A stretch of DNA of 64,000 bases from Clostridia bacterium. Lineage in GTDB: Bacteria > Bacillota > Clostridia > TANB77 > CAG-508. The DNA lies in the NCBI GenBank assembly GCA_017404545.1, contig JAFRCC010000018.1, positions 1 through 64,000 on the forward strand, in the 5' to 3' direction. The translations under genes and the position numbers were made by a program. The first letter of the stretch is position 1. Each line of letters opens with the position of its first letter. Positions 8,138 through 16,706 of the stretch are shown piece after piece. The notes beneath the pieces were generated by a model that was given only the letters and a program-made list of their open reading frames with translations, was not told where the DNA came from and searched no databases.

Positions 8138-10519
8138 ATGAGGTTAATAAATTTTATACGAAATATTATTCGAAAACTTTTTAAGAAAGATAAAGATAAG
8201 CACGATTTTAAAATACCAAAAAGTGTTCAAGATACTATTCCTATTAAGAGGGTATATGATGATGGTATATTTCAAGTAGAGAACAATAAATATTCACGAA
8301 CCTATGTTTTTACTGATATAAATTATGCAGTAGCAAGTAGAGATGATAAGGAATCGATGTTTCTTGATTATTCAGAAATATTAAATTCATTAGATAGTGG
8401 AGCAGATATAAAAATAACTATAATGAATAGAAGAATAAATAAGTCTGACTTCAATGATAATATACTGCTTAAAATGGAAGATGACGACTTAGATATATAC
8501 AGAAAAGAATATAATCAAATGCTTATTGATAAAGCATCAAGTGCTAATGGAATAATACAAGAAAAGTATATTACTATAACTATAGATAAGAAAAACATAG
8601 ATGAGGCTAGGATATACTTTACAAGAATAAATGCAGAGCTACAATCTCATTTCAATCAATTAGGTTCAAAAATTAAGGAGCTTAATACGAAAGAAAGAAT
8701 GAGATTGTTTTTTTATTTGTATAAAGAAGGACAAGAAAGTAATTTCAATTTTGATTTAAAAGACTTTATAAAGAAAGGTCATAGCTTTAAAGATTATATA
8801 TGTCCTGATAGTATGGAAGTAAAGAAAGACTATATTAAGATAGGGGATAAATATGCAAGAGCATTATTCTTAAAATCTTATGCTAGTTTTATAAAAGATT
8901 CTATGGTATCAGAATTAACTGACTTAAATAAGAACTTTATATTAAGCATAGATATAAAACCAGTACCTATGGATGAGGCAGTAAAAGAAGCGGAAAAAAG
9001 AAGATTAGGTGTAGAAACAAATATAGCTAACTGGCAAAGAAAACAAAACCAGAATAATAACTGGAGTAGTGTTATACCTTATGACCTAGAGCAACAAAGA
9101 ATAGAAACAAAAGAGTTTCTTGATGATTTAGTAACAAGAGACCAAAGAATGTTTTTATCTGTATTAACAGTAGTACATACTGCTGATACTAAGGAACAAT
9201 TAGATATAGATACAGACTCTTTATTAGTAACAGCAAGAAAACATTTATGCGAATTAGCACCATTAAGTTATAGACAATTAGAAGGACTAAATACTGCAAT
9301 GCCTTTTGGAGTTAGAAAGCTAGATTTATATAGAACTTTAACAACAGAAAGTTTAGCAGTATTTATGCCATTTAGAGTTCAAGAAGTCCAGCACGATAAG
9401 GGAGTGTACTATGGACAGAATGTAATTAGTAAAAATATGATAATAGCAGATAGACGAGAATTACTTAATGGTAATTCTTTTATTTTAGGTGTATCAGGAA
9501 GCGGAAAGTCGTTTATTGGAAAAGAGGAATTAACATCTATAAGATTAGGTAATAAGAAAGCAGATATAATTATTATAGATCCAGAAAGAGAGGATTCAGA
9601 ATTAGTAAGGGAATTAGGTGGAGAAGTAATAGATATATCTGCTACAAGTAGAAATCATATAAACGCATTAGATATAAATAAAGATTATGGAGATGGAGAT
9701 AACCCTGTAATACTTAAATCACAATTCATAATGTCATTATGCGAACAACTGATTGTAAGTAGAAAATTAGGAGAAAATGAAAGGTCTATAATAGATAGAT
9801 GTACTGCTATTGTATATAACGAGTTTAAGAATAATGATTATAGAGGTAGAATGCCAACATTAGTTGATTTTAGAGATGTACTATTGAAACAACCTGAGAG
9901 AGAGGCAAAGGATATAGCTTTAGCATTAGAATTATTTACTAATGGTAGTTTGAATACATTTGCTAAAGAGACTAATGTTAATACTAATAGTTCACTTATA
10001 TGTTATGACATATTAGATTTAGGTAAGCAATTACAACCTATTGGAATGTTAGTAGTATTAGATTCTATATTTAATAGAATAACTGCTAATAGAAAAAGAG
10101 GTAGAGATACATTTATATTCATAGATGAAATATATTTGTTATTCCAGTATGAGTATTCAGCAGAGTTCTTATTTACACTATGGAAAAGAGTAAGAAAGTA
10201 TGGAGCATTTGCTACAGGTATTACTCAAAATGTAGAAGATTTATTACAAAGTCATCAAGCTAGAACTATGTTATCTAATTCAGAGTTTATTATTATGCTT
10301 AATCAAGCTGCAACAGATAGACAGGAACTTGCTAAACTATTAAATATATCAGATACACAAATAGCTTTTATAACTAATGTAGGAGCGGGAGAAGGTTTAG
10401 TTAAGATTGGAAGTAACATCATACCTTTTGAAAATAAATTTCCTCAAGATACTAAACTATACAAGTTAATGACTACTAAACCTAAAGATAAGGAATTAGA
10501 TTATGAAGAAAGTGATTAG
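8138..10519 (+). CDS. VirB4-like conjugal transfer ATPase
   Basis: The 793-residue protein is the motor ATPase that energises assembly of the conjugation channel. Walker A LGVSGSGKS lies near residue 450, Walker B TFIFIDEIYLLF near 661, with the N-terminal VirB4 domain before them. The start at ATG 8138 has GGAGAGG upstream. No membrane segment is seen, in line with peripheral association through PrgI. The 3' end overlaps the sortase gene by 17 bases. Length and motif spacing are ordinary for Gram-positive VirB4 proteins. Confidence 0.93.
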   Translation: MRLINFIRNIIRKLFKKDKDKHDFKIPKSVQDTIPIKRVYDDGIFQVENNKYSRTYVFTDINYAVASRDDKESMFLDYSEILNSLDSGADIKITIMNRRINKSDFNDNILLKMEDDDLDIYRKEYNQMLIDKASSANGIIQEKYITITIDKKNIDEARIYFTRINAELQSHFNQLGSKIKELNTKERMRLFFYLYKEGQESNFNFDLKDFIKKGHSFKDYICPDSMEVKKDYIKIGDKYARALFLKSYASFIKDSMVSELTDLNKNFILSIDIKPVPMDEAVKEAEKRRLGVETNIANWQRKQNQNNNWSSVIPYDLEQQRIETKEFLDDLVTRDQRMFLSVLTVVHTADTKEQLDIDTDSLLVTARKHLCELAPLSYRQLEGLNTAMPFGVRKLDLYRTLTTESLAVFMPFRVQEVQHDKGVYYGQNVISKNMIIADRRELLNGNSFILGVSGSGKSFIGKEELTSIRLGNKKADIIIIDPEREDSELVRELGGEVIDISATSRNHINALDINKDYGDGDNPVILKSQFIMSLCEQLIVSRKLGENERSIIDRCTAIVYNEFKNNDYRGRMPTLVDFRDVLLKQPEREAKDIALALELFTNGSLNTFAKETNVNTNSSLICYDILDLGKQLQPIGMLVVLDSIFNRITANRKRGRDTFIFIDEIYLLFQYEYSAEFLFTLWKRVRKYGAFATGITQNVEDLLQSHQARTMLSNSEFIIMLNQAATDRQELAKLLNISDTQIAFITNVGAGEGLVKIGSNIIPFENKFPQDTKLYKLMTTKPKDKELDYEESD

Positions 10520-11288
10520 TTTAATAATTATTGTACTGCTAATAGCTATTATTGTTATTAGCAGTATTTGTATATATAAAGAGCTCAATGAGAAAAAGAT
10601 ACGAAATGAAGAATATGAAAATATTATTATGCTATTTGAGAATGTATCTGAGAGCGATGAGAATGACTTTAGAAATAAAAATAAATCAGAAGCGGATAAT
10701 TTATCATCTGAAGAAAAAGTAACCTCAAAATCTTATAATTTTGATTCAATAAAAAATATAAATTCAGATGTAGTTGGTTGGATAAAAATTGATGGAACAA
10801 AAGTAAATTATCCAGTAATGCAGAATAGCAATGATAGTAACTATTATTTACATAGAAATATATATAAAAGCTATTCAAGTATTGGTTCAATATATGTACC
10901 TAACATTTGTAATATAAAAAATGCCGACAACATCATCTTATATGGTCATCATATAAAAGATGGCAGTATGTTTGGAAGTCTAACAAAATATAAAAGCTAT
11001 AACTATTTCAAAGAGCATAAGTATATAAAGTTAATGACAGATGAAAGCTCTTTTTCAGATTATGAAATAATGGCTATTATAGTATCTAATGTAGAGGACT
11101 TTAATTACTATGGATTTACAAAGGCTGAAAATCAAAATCAATTCAATGAGTATGTCAGGCAATGTCGAAGTATGTCGATATTTGAAACAGGCGTACAAGC
11201 CAATTATGGAGATAAATTAGTAACATTAGTTACATGCGAGTATTCGCAAAATAATGGAAGAATGATTTTAGTAGCAAAGAAAATTTAA
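10503..11288 (+). CDS. Class B sortase
   Basis: A membrane-anchored transpeptidase that links surface proteins to the wall. Residues 4-27 form the N-terminal anchor. The catalytic triad is visible: His in YGHHI near residue 149, Cys in TLVTCEYS near 245, and Arg in NNGRMIL near 253. The VGWIKIDGTKVNYPVMQ segment is typical of SrtB. The gene starts inside the end of VirB4 and so is translated with it. ICE sortases of this kind commonly sit between VirB4 and the cell-wall hydrolase and probably anchor element-encoded surface proteins; no substrate is visible in this part of the element. Confidence 0.9.
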   Translation: MKKVISLIIIVLLIAIIVISSICIYKELNEKKIRNEEYENIIMLFENVSESDENDFRNKNKSEADNLSSEEKVTSKSYNFDSIKNINSDVVGWIKIDGTKVNYPVMQNSNDSNYYLHRNIYKSYSSIGSIYVPNICNIKNADNIILYGHHIKDGSMFGSLTKYKSYNYFKEHKYIKLMTDESSFSDYEIMAIIVSNVEDFNYYGFTKAENQNQFNEYVRQCRSMSIFETGVQANYGDKLVTLVTCEYSQNNGRMILVAKKI

Positions 11289-11302
11289 TAAAGAAATCTT
11301 GG

Positions 11303-11329
11303 AGGGCAGTATTACTGCTCTTCTTTTTT
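11303..11329 (+). terminator. Terminator-like hairpin between sortase and CHAP genes
   Basis: Stem AGGGCAGT (11303-11310) / ACTGCTCT (11314-11321) with loop ATT, one G-T pair, then TTCTTTTTT. It resembles the hairpin at 5332 in separating two genes of the same transfer block, so it may be a partial terminator. Confidence 0.6.
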
Positions 11330-11345
11330 GAAAGGAGGGAAAGTA

Positions 11346-12578
11346 ATGGCAGATATTAAAGTAAAGCAAAAAAGTAGCACTCCTATTAAAACAGTTAATA
11401 AGGCTTTAATTCAAGCTGGAAAACTGAAAGATAATTTAGTCCAAGTAAAAGAAAAAGTGAATGACATTAATGATGTAGCTGTTAGCACAACCGCTTCTGA
11501 TAGCGTAAATGAATATACTAGCCAAAAAGTTACAGGCTCCACAAACTACATCAGAAAAAAGGGCACAGAGCAAGTTACAAAAAAAGGACGAAATGAACTT
11601 ATTAAGGTAAAAGATAATATTAAAAATGCTAGAAAAAGTTTTAAACAACGAGGTGTTATTGGTAAAACTAAAAAGCAAGTTAGCAGAGCTAGAAGAAATA
11701 TAAATTATTCAAAAAAAACTATCAAAACGGCAGACCGCAGTACAAAAATTGCAAAGAAAACTGCGAAAGAATCAGCAAAAGCAAGTCAAAGAATTGCCAA
11801 AGCTTCCAGAGAATTAGCAAGAAGAACCGCACAAGCGACAAAAGCTACCATAAAAGCAATAGTAACAGCAGTAAAAACAACTATTGCAGCTATAAAAGGT
11901 TTAGCAACATTTATTGCAGCAGGAGGATGGGTTCTTATTGCTGTACTTGTTATAATAATTTTATTGATTGCAATTATAGCTGTTATAAGCAAAGCAGTAG
12001 GAGAAAAGCCATCATATTTTGGACAACCTAATTATAGAATTGTTGAAATTGCCGAAACACAAGTTGGAAATGTAAATGGAGAGCCGTACTGGAGATGGTA
12101 TGGCTTTGAAGAAAGAGTAGCATGGTGTGCTTGTTTTGTAAGTTGGTGCTCTTATCAAAGTGGAGATTTAGAAGATGGAAAAGTTCCCAAGTTTTCTGTA
12201 TGTGAAGAGGGGATTAAGTGGTTTAGAGACCGTCTTTTATTTCATACTAGAAATCAAATTTTTGAGCCAATGCCCGGAGATTACATATTCTTTGATTGGA
12301 AAGATAAAGGCACGGGACTTCGAGATGGTAAGTCAGATCATGTTGGGATTGTATGTGGCTTTGATAAAGAAAACAGGCGAGTATATACCATAGAGGGTAA
12401 TACATCAAATAGCTGTGCTCATAGAGATTATGACTCCAATAGTGAAGATATACTGGGATATGGTCGACCGAATTACTCAGATGTAGTAGCCAACTATAAC
12501 TATGAAAATGTAGTAGCAGAAGATTTAGAAAATTACATTTTAACAATGCAAAATCAAAGTACAGAAGAAGGAAATTAG
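11346..12578 (+). CDS. CHAP-domain peptidoglycan hydrolase (CD1108-family mobile element protein)
   Basis: The start is ATG 11346 behind AAAGGAGGG. The first 175 residues are basic, alanine- and lysine-rich and probably helical. A membrane helix lies near 192-216, and the C-terminal CHAP amidase/endopeptidase domain has Cys in the WCACF motif near 262, His in KSDHVGIV near 333 and EGNTSN near 352. Such proteins open the cell wall for the conjugation channel. The order VirB4, sortase, CHAP hydrolase is typical of Clostridial ICEs. The domain is single; no second lysozyme-like domain as in VirB1 relatives is seen. The CD1108 family name is from recollection of the arrangement. Confidence 0.85.
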   Translation: MADIKVKQKSSTPIKTVNKALIQAGKLKDNLVQVKEKVNDINDVAVSTTASDSVNEYTSQKVTGSTNYIRKKGTEQVTKKGRNELIKVKDNIKNARKSFKQRGVIGKTKKQVSRARRNINYSKKTIKTADRSTKIAKKTAKESAKASQRIAKASRELARRTAQATKATIKAIVTAVKTTIAAIKGLATFIAAGGWVLIAVLVIIILLIAIIAVISKAVGEKPSYFGQPNYRIVEIAETQVGNVNGEPYWRWYGFEERVAWCACFVSWCSYQSGDLEDGKVPKFSVCEEGIKWFRDRLLFHTRNQIFEPMPGDYIFFDWKDKGTGLRDGKSDHVGIVCGFDKENRRVYTIEGNTSNSCAHRDYDSNSEDILGYGRPNYSDVVANYNYENVVAEDLENYILTMQNQSTEEGN

Positions 12579-12616
12579 CAAGTTAATGAACCTGTACCTG
12601 AAAATTAAATTTTCAC

Positions 12617-12645
12617 TTGTAAAATACAGAAAATTATGGTAAACT
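12617..12645 (+). promoter_or_regulatory. Sigma-A promoter of the attenuated cargo operon
   Basis: TTGTAA (12617-12622), 17-base spacer, TAAACT (12640-12645). It reads into the 22-residue leader peptide, a terminator and then the acetyltransferase operon. Confidence 0.65.
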
Positions 12646-12691
12646 AGAAGAGTATTAACTCAAATAAAAAAAGAAAGGAGTGTGAGGAGTC

Positions 12692-12760
12692 ATGAAAAAT
12701 AATATGGAGTTAAAATTAAATAACAATAGTGATGTAATCACACAAATTTCAAACAGGTAA
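12692..12760 (+). CDS. Leader peptide, 22 residues
   Basis: The short frame starts at ATG 12692 behind two Shine-Dalgarno-like sites (AAAGGAG 12674-12680 and AGGAG 12685-12689) and encodes MKNNMELKLNNNSDVITQIS followed by Asn-Arg and TAA. It sits between a promoter and an intrinsic terminator upstream of the acetyltransferase operon. This is the standard layout of ribosome-stalling attenuators of resistance genes. Just at its end, AAACAG/CTGTTT can form an alternative small hairpin. No known leader of this sequence is recalled. Confidence 0.6.
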   Translation: MKNNMELKLNNNSDVITQISNR

Positions 12761-12808
12761 GATAATCTGTTTTATTTAAGGTATGTAATAATAAAAAGAA
12801 ATTTTGTG

Positions 12809-12836
12809 GCTCTCTATTGTTAGAGAGCTTTTTTTG
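12809..12836 (+). terminator. Intrinsic terminator in the cargo operon leader
   Basis: Perfect stem GCTCTCT (12809-12815) / AGAGAGC (12822-12828), loop 6, followed by eight T. It lies between the leader peptide and the first acetyltransferase gene, so transcripts from the promoter at 12617 must pass it. Confidence 0.85.
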
Positions 12837-12886
12837 ATATAATCATAAAAAGCTCATTAAATACAAAATGAAAGGAAATGATAGAT

Positions 12887-13366
12887 ATGATTAGTAAAAT
12901 AGAGAGGATATCAGATAAAACAAGAAATTTAGTAAATCAATTTTTTATAGATAATTGGTACTCAACAGATATGAGTATAAGAGGAGAAATTATTGACGGA
13001 ACAAAGTTAGATGGCTTTTTACTACAAGAAGATAATACTATTATTGGATTAGTTACATATACATTTTTTGGTGATATATGTGAAATTGTTTCATTAGATA
13101 GTAAAAGAGAGAATATTGGTATAGGAACAGCTCTTTTAAAAGAAATTGAAAAAATTGCAATAGATAATAATTGTAAGAAAATGAGACTTATAACATCAAA
13201 TGACAATCTAAATGCACTACAATTCTACCAAAAGAGAGGATATTGCATAACTAAACTATATCCAAATGCTATGGATGAGGTAAGAAAAGCTAAACCTAAT
13301 GTACCACTTATCGGTGAAAATGGTATTCCTTTAAGAGATGAAATTGAATTAGAAAAACAATTATAG
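12887..13366 (+). CDS. GNAT family N-acetyltransferase
   Basis: The protein (about 159 residues from ATG 12887; ATG 12878 is too near the AAAGGA site) has the GNAT core: strand IIGLVTYTFFGDICEIVSLDS, the acetyl-CoA loop ENIGIGTALLKEIE corresponding to motif A near residues 75-90, and the C-terminal NALQFYQKRGY segment. It would transfer acetyl from acetyl-CoA to an amine; the substrate is unknown, with small antibiotics or tRNA/protein ends possible. It heads a three-gene operon behind the attenuator. A decayed, shortened relative lies at 39.5-39.8 kb. Confidence 0.85.
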   Translation: MISKIERISDKTRNLVNQFFIDNWYSTDMSIRGEIIDGTKLDGFLLQEDNTIIGLVTYTFFGDICEIVSLDSKRENIGIGTALLKEIEKIAIDNNCKKMRLITSNDNLNALQFYQKRGYCITKLYPNAMDEVRKAKPNVPLIGENGIPLRDEIELEKQL

Positions 13367-13378
13367 TAGGTGAGAATA

Positions 13379-14095
13379 ATGAATAAACAAACTATTATAG
13401 AAAAAGTAAAACAATACTTATCTCAAAAATATGAATGTAGTATTGAAGAATTGAAAAAGACAGGGTTAAACATCATAAAAAATAATGAAAACACTAAGTT
13501 AAGAATACTTTTATTTTATGATTTAGTTTTAGTATCTTCATCTGAAGGTTTATATGAAATGGTAAAAGAAAAATTAACAGGAAAAAATGTATATGAAATA
13601 TTTGAATTTCCTTATGTATATGGACAATCAATATATTTTATACCTGATTTAACAAAACTAGAGAAACCAAAAGAATTACCAAATTATGAGTTTAAATTAT
13701 TTGACGGTAATACGGAAAAAATAGAATTATCAAGTGGGTTTGAAAATGCAATTACATATGATGATAATGGAAAATGTATTTCAAATATTGCTTATTGTGC
13801 TTATTGTAATGGAAAGATTATTGGAGTTGCAGGAGCAGATAAAAGAAATGATGATATATGGGAAGTTGGTATAGAAGTATTACCAGAATATAGAAAAGAT
13901 GGACTTGCAACAATATTAACAAAAAGCTTAACATTGAAAATATTAGAGAAAGGTATTGTTCCAATATGGTGTGCATCTTCTACTAATATTGGATCACAGG
14001 CGGTAGCAAATAGAAGTTGCTATATTCCATTATGGGTTGAGTCTTTTGGAGATATTTATGATGATAACTATGTCTATAAAGATTTGATAGAGTAA
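13379..14095 (+). CDS. GNAT family acetyltransferase, two-part protein
   Basis: ATG 13379 (behind TAGGTGAG) gives 238 residues. The first 110 residues form a domain of unknown type (RILLFYDLVLVSSSEGLYEM); the C-terminal half is GNAT-like with EVGIEVLPEYRKDGLATILT as the acetyl-CoA binding motif near residue 160 and a SSTNIGSQAVANRSC end. It follows the first acetyltransferase by 12 bases and precedes the kinase by 15. Co-transcription suggests a shared target. The decayed copy of this operon at 39.5 kb has lost this gene entirely. Confidence 0.8.
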   Translation: MNKQTIIEKVKQYLSQKYECSIEELKKTGLNIIKNNENTKLRILLFYDLVLVSSSEGLYEMVKEKLTGKNVYEIFEFPYVYGQSIYFIPDLTKLEKPKELPNYEFKLFDGNTEKIELSSGFENAITYDDNGKCISNIAYCAYCNGKIIGVAGADKRNDDIWEVGIEVLPEYRKDGLATILTKSLTLKILEKGIVPIWCASSTNIGSQAVANRSCYIPLWVESFGDIYDDNYVYKDLIE

Positions 14096-14110
14096 GAAGG
14101 TGTGATATAT

Positions 14111-14608
14111 ATGATACAAGGAAGAATAATTGCTATTTGTGGCAAAATTGCTAGTGGAAAATCATACTATGCTCATCAGATAAAAGATAAAGAAAATGCT
14201 GTTATTTTAAATACTGATGAATTAACTTATGCAATGTTTGATAATGAACAGGGAGAAAAGTATACCGAATTAGCAAATAGGGCAAATGAATATTTACTAA
14301 AGAAAGCTACAGAACTTGTAAAAATTGGTTGCAATGTCATTTTAGATTGGGGATTTTGGAGAAAATATAACAGAGGATATATAAACGAATACTTCAAAAA
14401 TGAAAATATAAAAGTAGAATGGCATTATATTGACATTGATGAATTGTCTTGGCTAATGAATATCGAAAAACGAAATCAAAACATAGAAAAAGGTATGAAC
14501 AAAACCGATTTTTATGTAACAGATGGACTTAAGAAAAAATTACTTGACAATTGGGAAGAGCCGAGTAAAGATGAAATCGATGTATGGCACAAGTTTAAAA
14601 GAGACTAA
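14111..14608 (+). CDS. P-loop kinase-like ATPase
   Basis: The 165-residue protein (ATG 14111, behind AGAAGG; GTG 14102 is an alternative) has a clear Walker A, CGKIASGKSYYA near residues 9-20, then LNTDEL near 36, as in AAA/zeta-toxin-like or small-molecule phosphotransferases. The C-terminus has a conserved TDFYVTDGLKKKLLDNWEEP segment. It is probably a nucleotide or small-molecule kinase, possibly modifying an antibiotic like its acetyltransferase partners. Its last 66 codons have a close homologue in the fused pseudogene at 39.36 kb. Confidence 0.75.
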   Translation: MIQGRIIAICGKIASGKSYYAHQIKDKENAVILNTDELTYAMFDNEQGEKYTELANRANEYLLKKATELVKIGCNVILDWGFWRKYNRGYINEYFKNENIKVEWHYIDIDELSWLMNIEKRNQNIEKGMNKTDFYVTDGLKKKLLDNWEEPSKDEIDVWHKFKRD

Positions 14609-14620
14609 ATAATAAACTTA

Positions 14621-14667
14621 AAAGAGCTAATGTAGTATATAAAATATACTTACATATAGCTCTTTTT
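14621..14667. terminator. Bidirectional terminator
   Basis: AAAGAGCTA (14621-14629) pairs with TAGCTCTTT (14657-14665), and the inner ATGTA/TACAT and central palindrome extend the stem. A-rich and T-rich flanks serve the kinase gene from the left and the convergent XRE gene from the right. Confidence 0.8.
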
Positions 14668-14926
14668 ATTGTTGCAATTTCTTTTCTATGCCACTAGTTA
14701 AATCTTCAAATTTTACGTTTAGAACTTTAATAAATCCCCACAATTCATAATCTTTGACACTTCTTGTGTTAGCTTCAATCATACTAATATCATTCTTATA
14801 GATATTTATTCCTAATAAATTTAATTCATTAGCTAATTGGGCTTGAGATAAGTTCTTCTTTAATCTTAATTCTTTTAGATTTTCACCAATAACATTAAAG
14901 TAATTATTTAATTTTCTCAAAGACAT
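14666..14926 (-). CDS. XRE-family helix-turn-helix regulator
   Basis: An 86-residue DNA-binding protein. ATG at 14926 follows AGGAGGTAATTTT; an in-frame upstream start at 14947 is less likely because it would include that site. The HTH spans about residues 12-66: LKELRLKKNLSQAQLANEL is helix 1-2, and KNDISMIEANTRSV gives the recognition helix. It is transcribed against the acetyltransferase operon and sits beside the cargo junction, so it may control element or cargo genes. Its target operator was not identified. Confidence 0.85.
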   Translation of the reverse strand: MSLRKLNNYFNVIGENLKELRLKKNLSQAQLANELNLLGINIYKNDISMIEANTRSVKDYELWGFIKVLNVKFEDLTSGIEKKLQQ

Positions 14927-15016
14927 AAAATTACCTCCTATGTACACTTGATTTTATCTTGTAATATGTGATAATATGACACGGTAACCGAGATTTTATA
15001 CAGGAGCAATTTAACT

Positions 15017-15334
15017 ATGAAAAAAGATGAAGAAATAGAAATACTAGAAAATATATATGATTCTTTATGGGCAGAAGATTGGAAAAAAAGCGTAGTAGAG
15101 CAAATGCATCCATATGCGAGATTGTCAGATGTTGTTAGAACAATGAATCTACTTATAAAAAAAAATGGATTATATGAAGCAAAAAAGTATATGGAAATTC
15201 AAATAAATAACGCCAAAGGCTTAACAGAGCAGAAGTGCTTTAAGCGAAAAGTTAGAGCTGATTATTGTAAGCATTGCGTAAATAGCTTTTGCAATTTGAA
15301 TAAAACTAAAAAAGATGAAAAATTCGTACATTAA
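15017..15334 (+). CDS. Hypothetical cysteine-containing protein
   Basis: A 105-residue soluble protein from ATG 15017 behind AGGAGC. The C-terminal part has several cysteines and a histidine (CFKRKVRADYCKHCVNSFCN), which could bind zinc. The N-terminal half is helical and acidic. It is followed by its own terminator, so it forms a single-gene unit divergent from the XRE regulator with about 90 bases between. No family was recognised. Confidence 0.6.
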   Translation: MKKDEEIEILENIYDSLWAEDWKKSVVEQMHPYARLSDVVRTMNLLIKKNGLYEAKKYMEIQINNAKGLTEQKCFKRKVRADYCKHCVNSFCNLNKTKKDEKFVH

Positions 15335-15361
15335 TAAGGGCAAAATGCTCTTATTTTTTGC
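15333..15361 (+). terminator. Intrinsic terminator
   Basis: AATAAGGGCA (15333-15342) / TGCTCTTATT (15346-15355), loop AAA, one G-T pair, then TTTTT. Ends the preceding 105-residue gene. Confidence 0.8.
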
Positions 15362-15372
15362 TCTAAATTTTA

Positions 15373-15401
15373 TTGCCAAATTATAACCCTTATGATATGA
15401 T
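15373..15401 (+). promoter_or_regulatory. Sigma-A promoter
   Basis: TTGCCA (15373-15378), 17-base spacer, TATGAT (15396-15401). It drives the two small genes that follow and perhaps the hydrolase. Confidence 0.7.
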
Positions 15402-15461
15402 TTGCGTAGCAAATTAAAGCTAAAGATGTCGAATAAAATAATTAAGAAACGAGTGATAAAA

Positions 15462-15755
15462 ATGACACAAAGGCAAATTATAAATTTGGTTGAAACAACC
15501 TTAATTGATAAGATAATAAAAGACCCCAATTATATAAAATATACATATTTTGAGGTCAATGTTAGATATACTCAAGAATATGAATTGTCAAATCAAGATA
15601 TAGGCTCTTTTTTGCACCTTGCAAGAGAAAAGCTAAAGGAAAAGGGCTATAAAGTATATACTGAAGGTCAAAAATTTGAGTATAACAATGCTAAACACAC
15701 AGTTCAAAGTAATGAACTTATAATCGCAATAAAAGAGCAGAAGGATGAGGCTTAA
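15462..15755 (+). CDS. Hypothetical protein, 97 residues
   Basis: The start is uncertain: ATG 15462 behind GAGTG is preferred; ATG 15426 would add 12 basic residues (MSNKIIKKRVIK). Both lie downstream of the promoter at 15373; TTG 15402 does not leave a leader. The protein is soluble with strand-rich stretches (YTYFEVNVRYTQEYEL, AKHTVQSNELIIAIKE) and a helix between, suggesting a small alpha/beta fold. No motif was recognised. The next gene begins 1 base after the stop, so they are co-translated. Confidence 0.55.
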   Translation: MTQRQIINLVETTLIDKIIKDPNYIKYTYFEVNVRYTQEYELSNQDIGSFLHLAREKLKEKGYKVYTEGQKFEYNNAKHTVQSNELIIAIKEQKDEA

Positions 15756-15756
15756 T

Positions 15757-15963
15757 ATGGGTACTTTTAATAATAACGATATAAAACTATTAAAAACAGC
15801 AGGAATAGATGCTGACATGGATAAAGAATATTCCAAAGATGAAATAAATTCAATGTGTACACAAATTACAGAATTTATTTTGAATCATAGCTCTAAAAAT
15901 GGAGATATAGCACGATTAAGAAATGAATATGACAACCTAATAAGACTAACCAATGTAAAATAA
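15757..15963 (+). CDS. Hypothetical small acidic protein
   Basis: A 68-residue helical, acidic protein beginning at ATG 15757, with GAGG inside the end of the preceding gene as ribosome binding site. It contains LLKTAGIDADMDKEYSKDEI and ends in RLRNEYDNLIRLTNVK. It forms a pair with the 97-residue gene. Pairing of a small basic-to-neutral protein with a smaller acidic one could suggest a toxin-antitoxin or partner pair, but nothing more specific can be seen. Confidence 0.55.
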   Translation: MGTFNNNDIKLLKTAGIDADMDKEYSKDEINSMCTQITEFILNHSSKNGDIARLRNEYDNLIRLTNVK

Positions 15964-15987
15964 TAATTTTCAAATTGTGAGGTTAAA

Positions 15988-16662
15988 ATGTATATAGATG
16001 TTAATAATATAAAAATCTATTATGAAGTTTTCGGAGAGGGTAAACCAATAATTATACTAAATCCTAATAGTGTGAACACAAGCTTAATGAACTTTATAGC
16101 CAAATCATTGTCAAAGGATTTTAAAGTATATAAATTTGACCGAAGATGTTGTGGCAAGAGCGAAAGAAATTGTTCATTAACATATGAAGAATCCGCAAAA
16201 GATGTATATGAATTTATAAAAAAATTGAACATAGATAAACCATATTTACTAGGAAGTAGTGGGGGAGCAGGAGTTGCTCTTAATGTTGCAATAAATTATC
16301 CTGATTGTATTTCTAAATTAGTAACCTGTAGTGGTGTAGCAAGATATTCAAAAGTGCAATTTTCTAAATTTTCTCAAAAGATTAGAAAACTTACTTTTTT
16401 GAAGTCTGTTAGAAATGCCGAAAAATTTTACAAATTAAATGAAGAGGCTAAAGAGCTGACGTTAGAAGAATTATCAAGAATTGCAGTTCCGACATTGATA
16501 GTAAATGGAGGGAAAAAAGATATTGTACCGATTGAAGAGGCAAAATACCTTGCAAATTCAATAACTAACTCTGAATTACTTATATTAGAGAATGAGGGAC
16601 ATTTTAGTTATGTACTAAATTGTAAGTGGTATGATAAATTAAAAGAATTTTTAAACAGATAA
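15988..16662 (+). CDS. Alpha/beta hydrolase
   Basis: The 224-residue protein has the alpha/beta hydrolase fold: the nucleophile elbow GSSGGAG near residue 90-96 (Ser in the middle), an acid in GGKKDIVP near 175, and the catalytic His in NEGHFSYV near 209. The FDRRCCGKSERN segment near 50-61 corresponds to the oxyanion region. It is short, with a small lid, typical of esterases or prolyl-iminopeptidase-like enzymes of unknown substrate. It is part of the cargo region; the start ATG follows GTGAGG. An antibiotic-hydrolase role is possible but not shown. Confidence 0.82.
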   Translation: MYIDVNNIKIYYEVFGEGKPIIILNPNSVNTSLMNFIAKSLSKDFKVYKFDRRCCGKSERNCSLTYEESAKDVYEFIKKLNIDKPYLLGSSGGAGVALNVAINYPDCISKLVTCSGVARYSKVQFSKFSQKIRKLTFLKSVRNAEKFYKLNEEAKELTLEELSRIAVPTLIVNGGKKDIVPIEEAKYLANSITNSELLILENEGHFSYVLNCKWYDKLKEFLNR

Positions 16663-16706
16663 CTGAAAATATAAAACATATAAAATTATAAGCAGGGGGA
16701 ATTATA

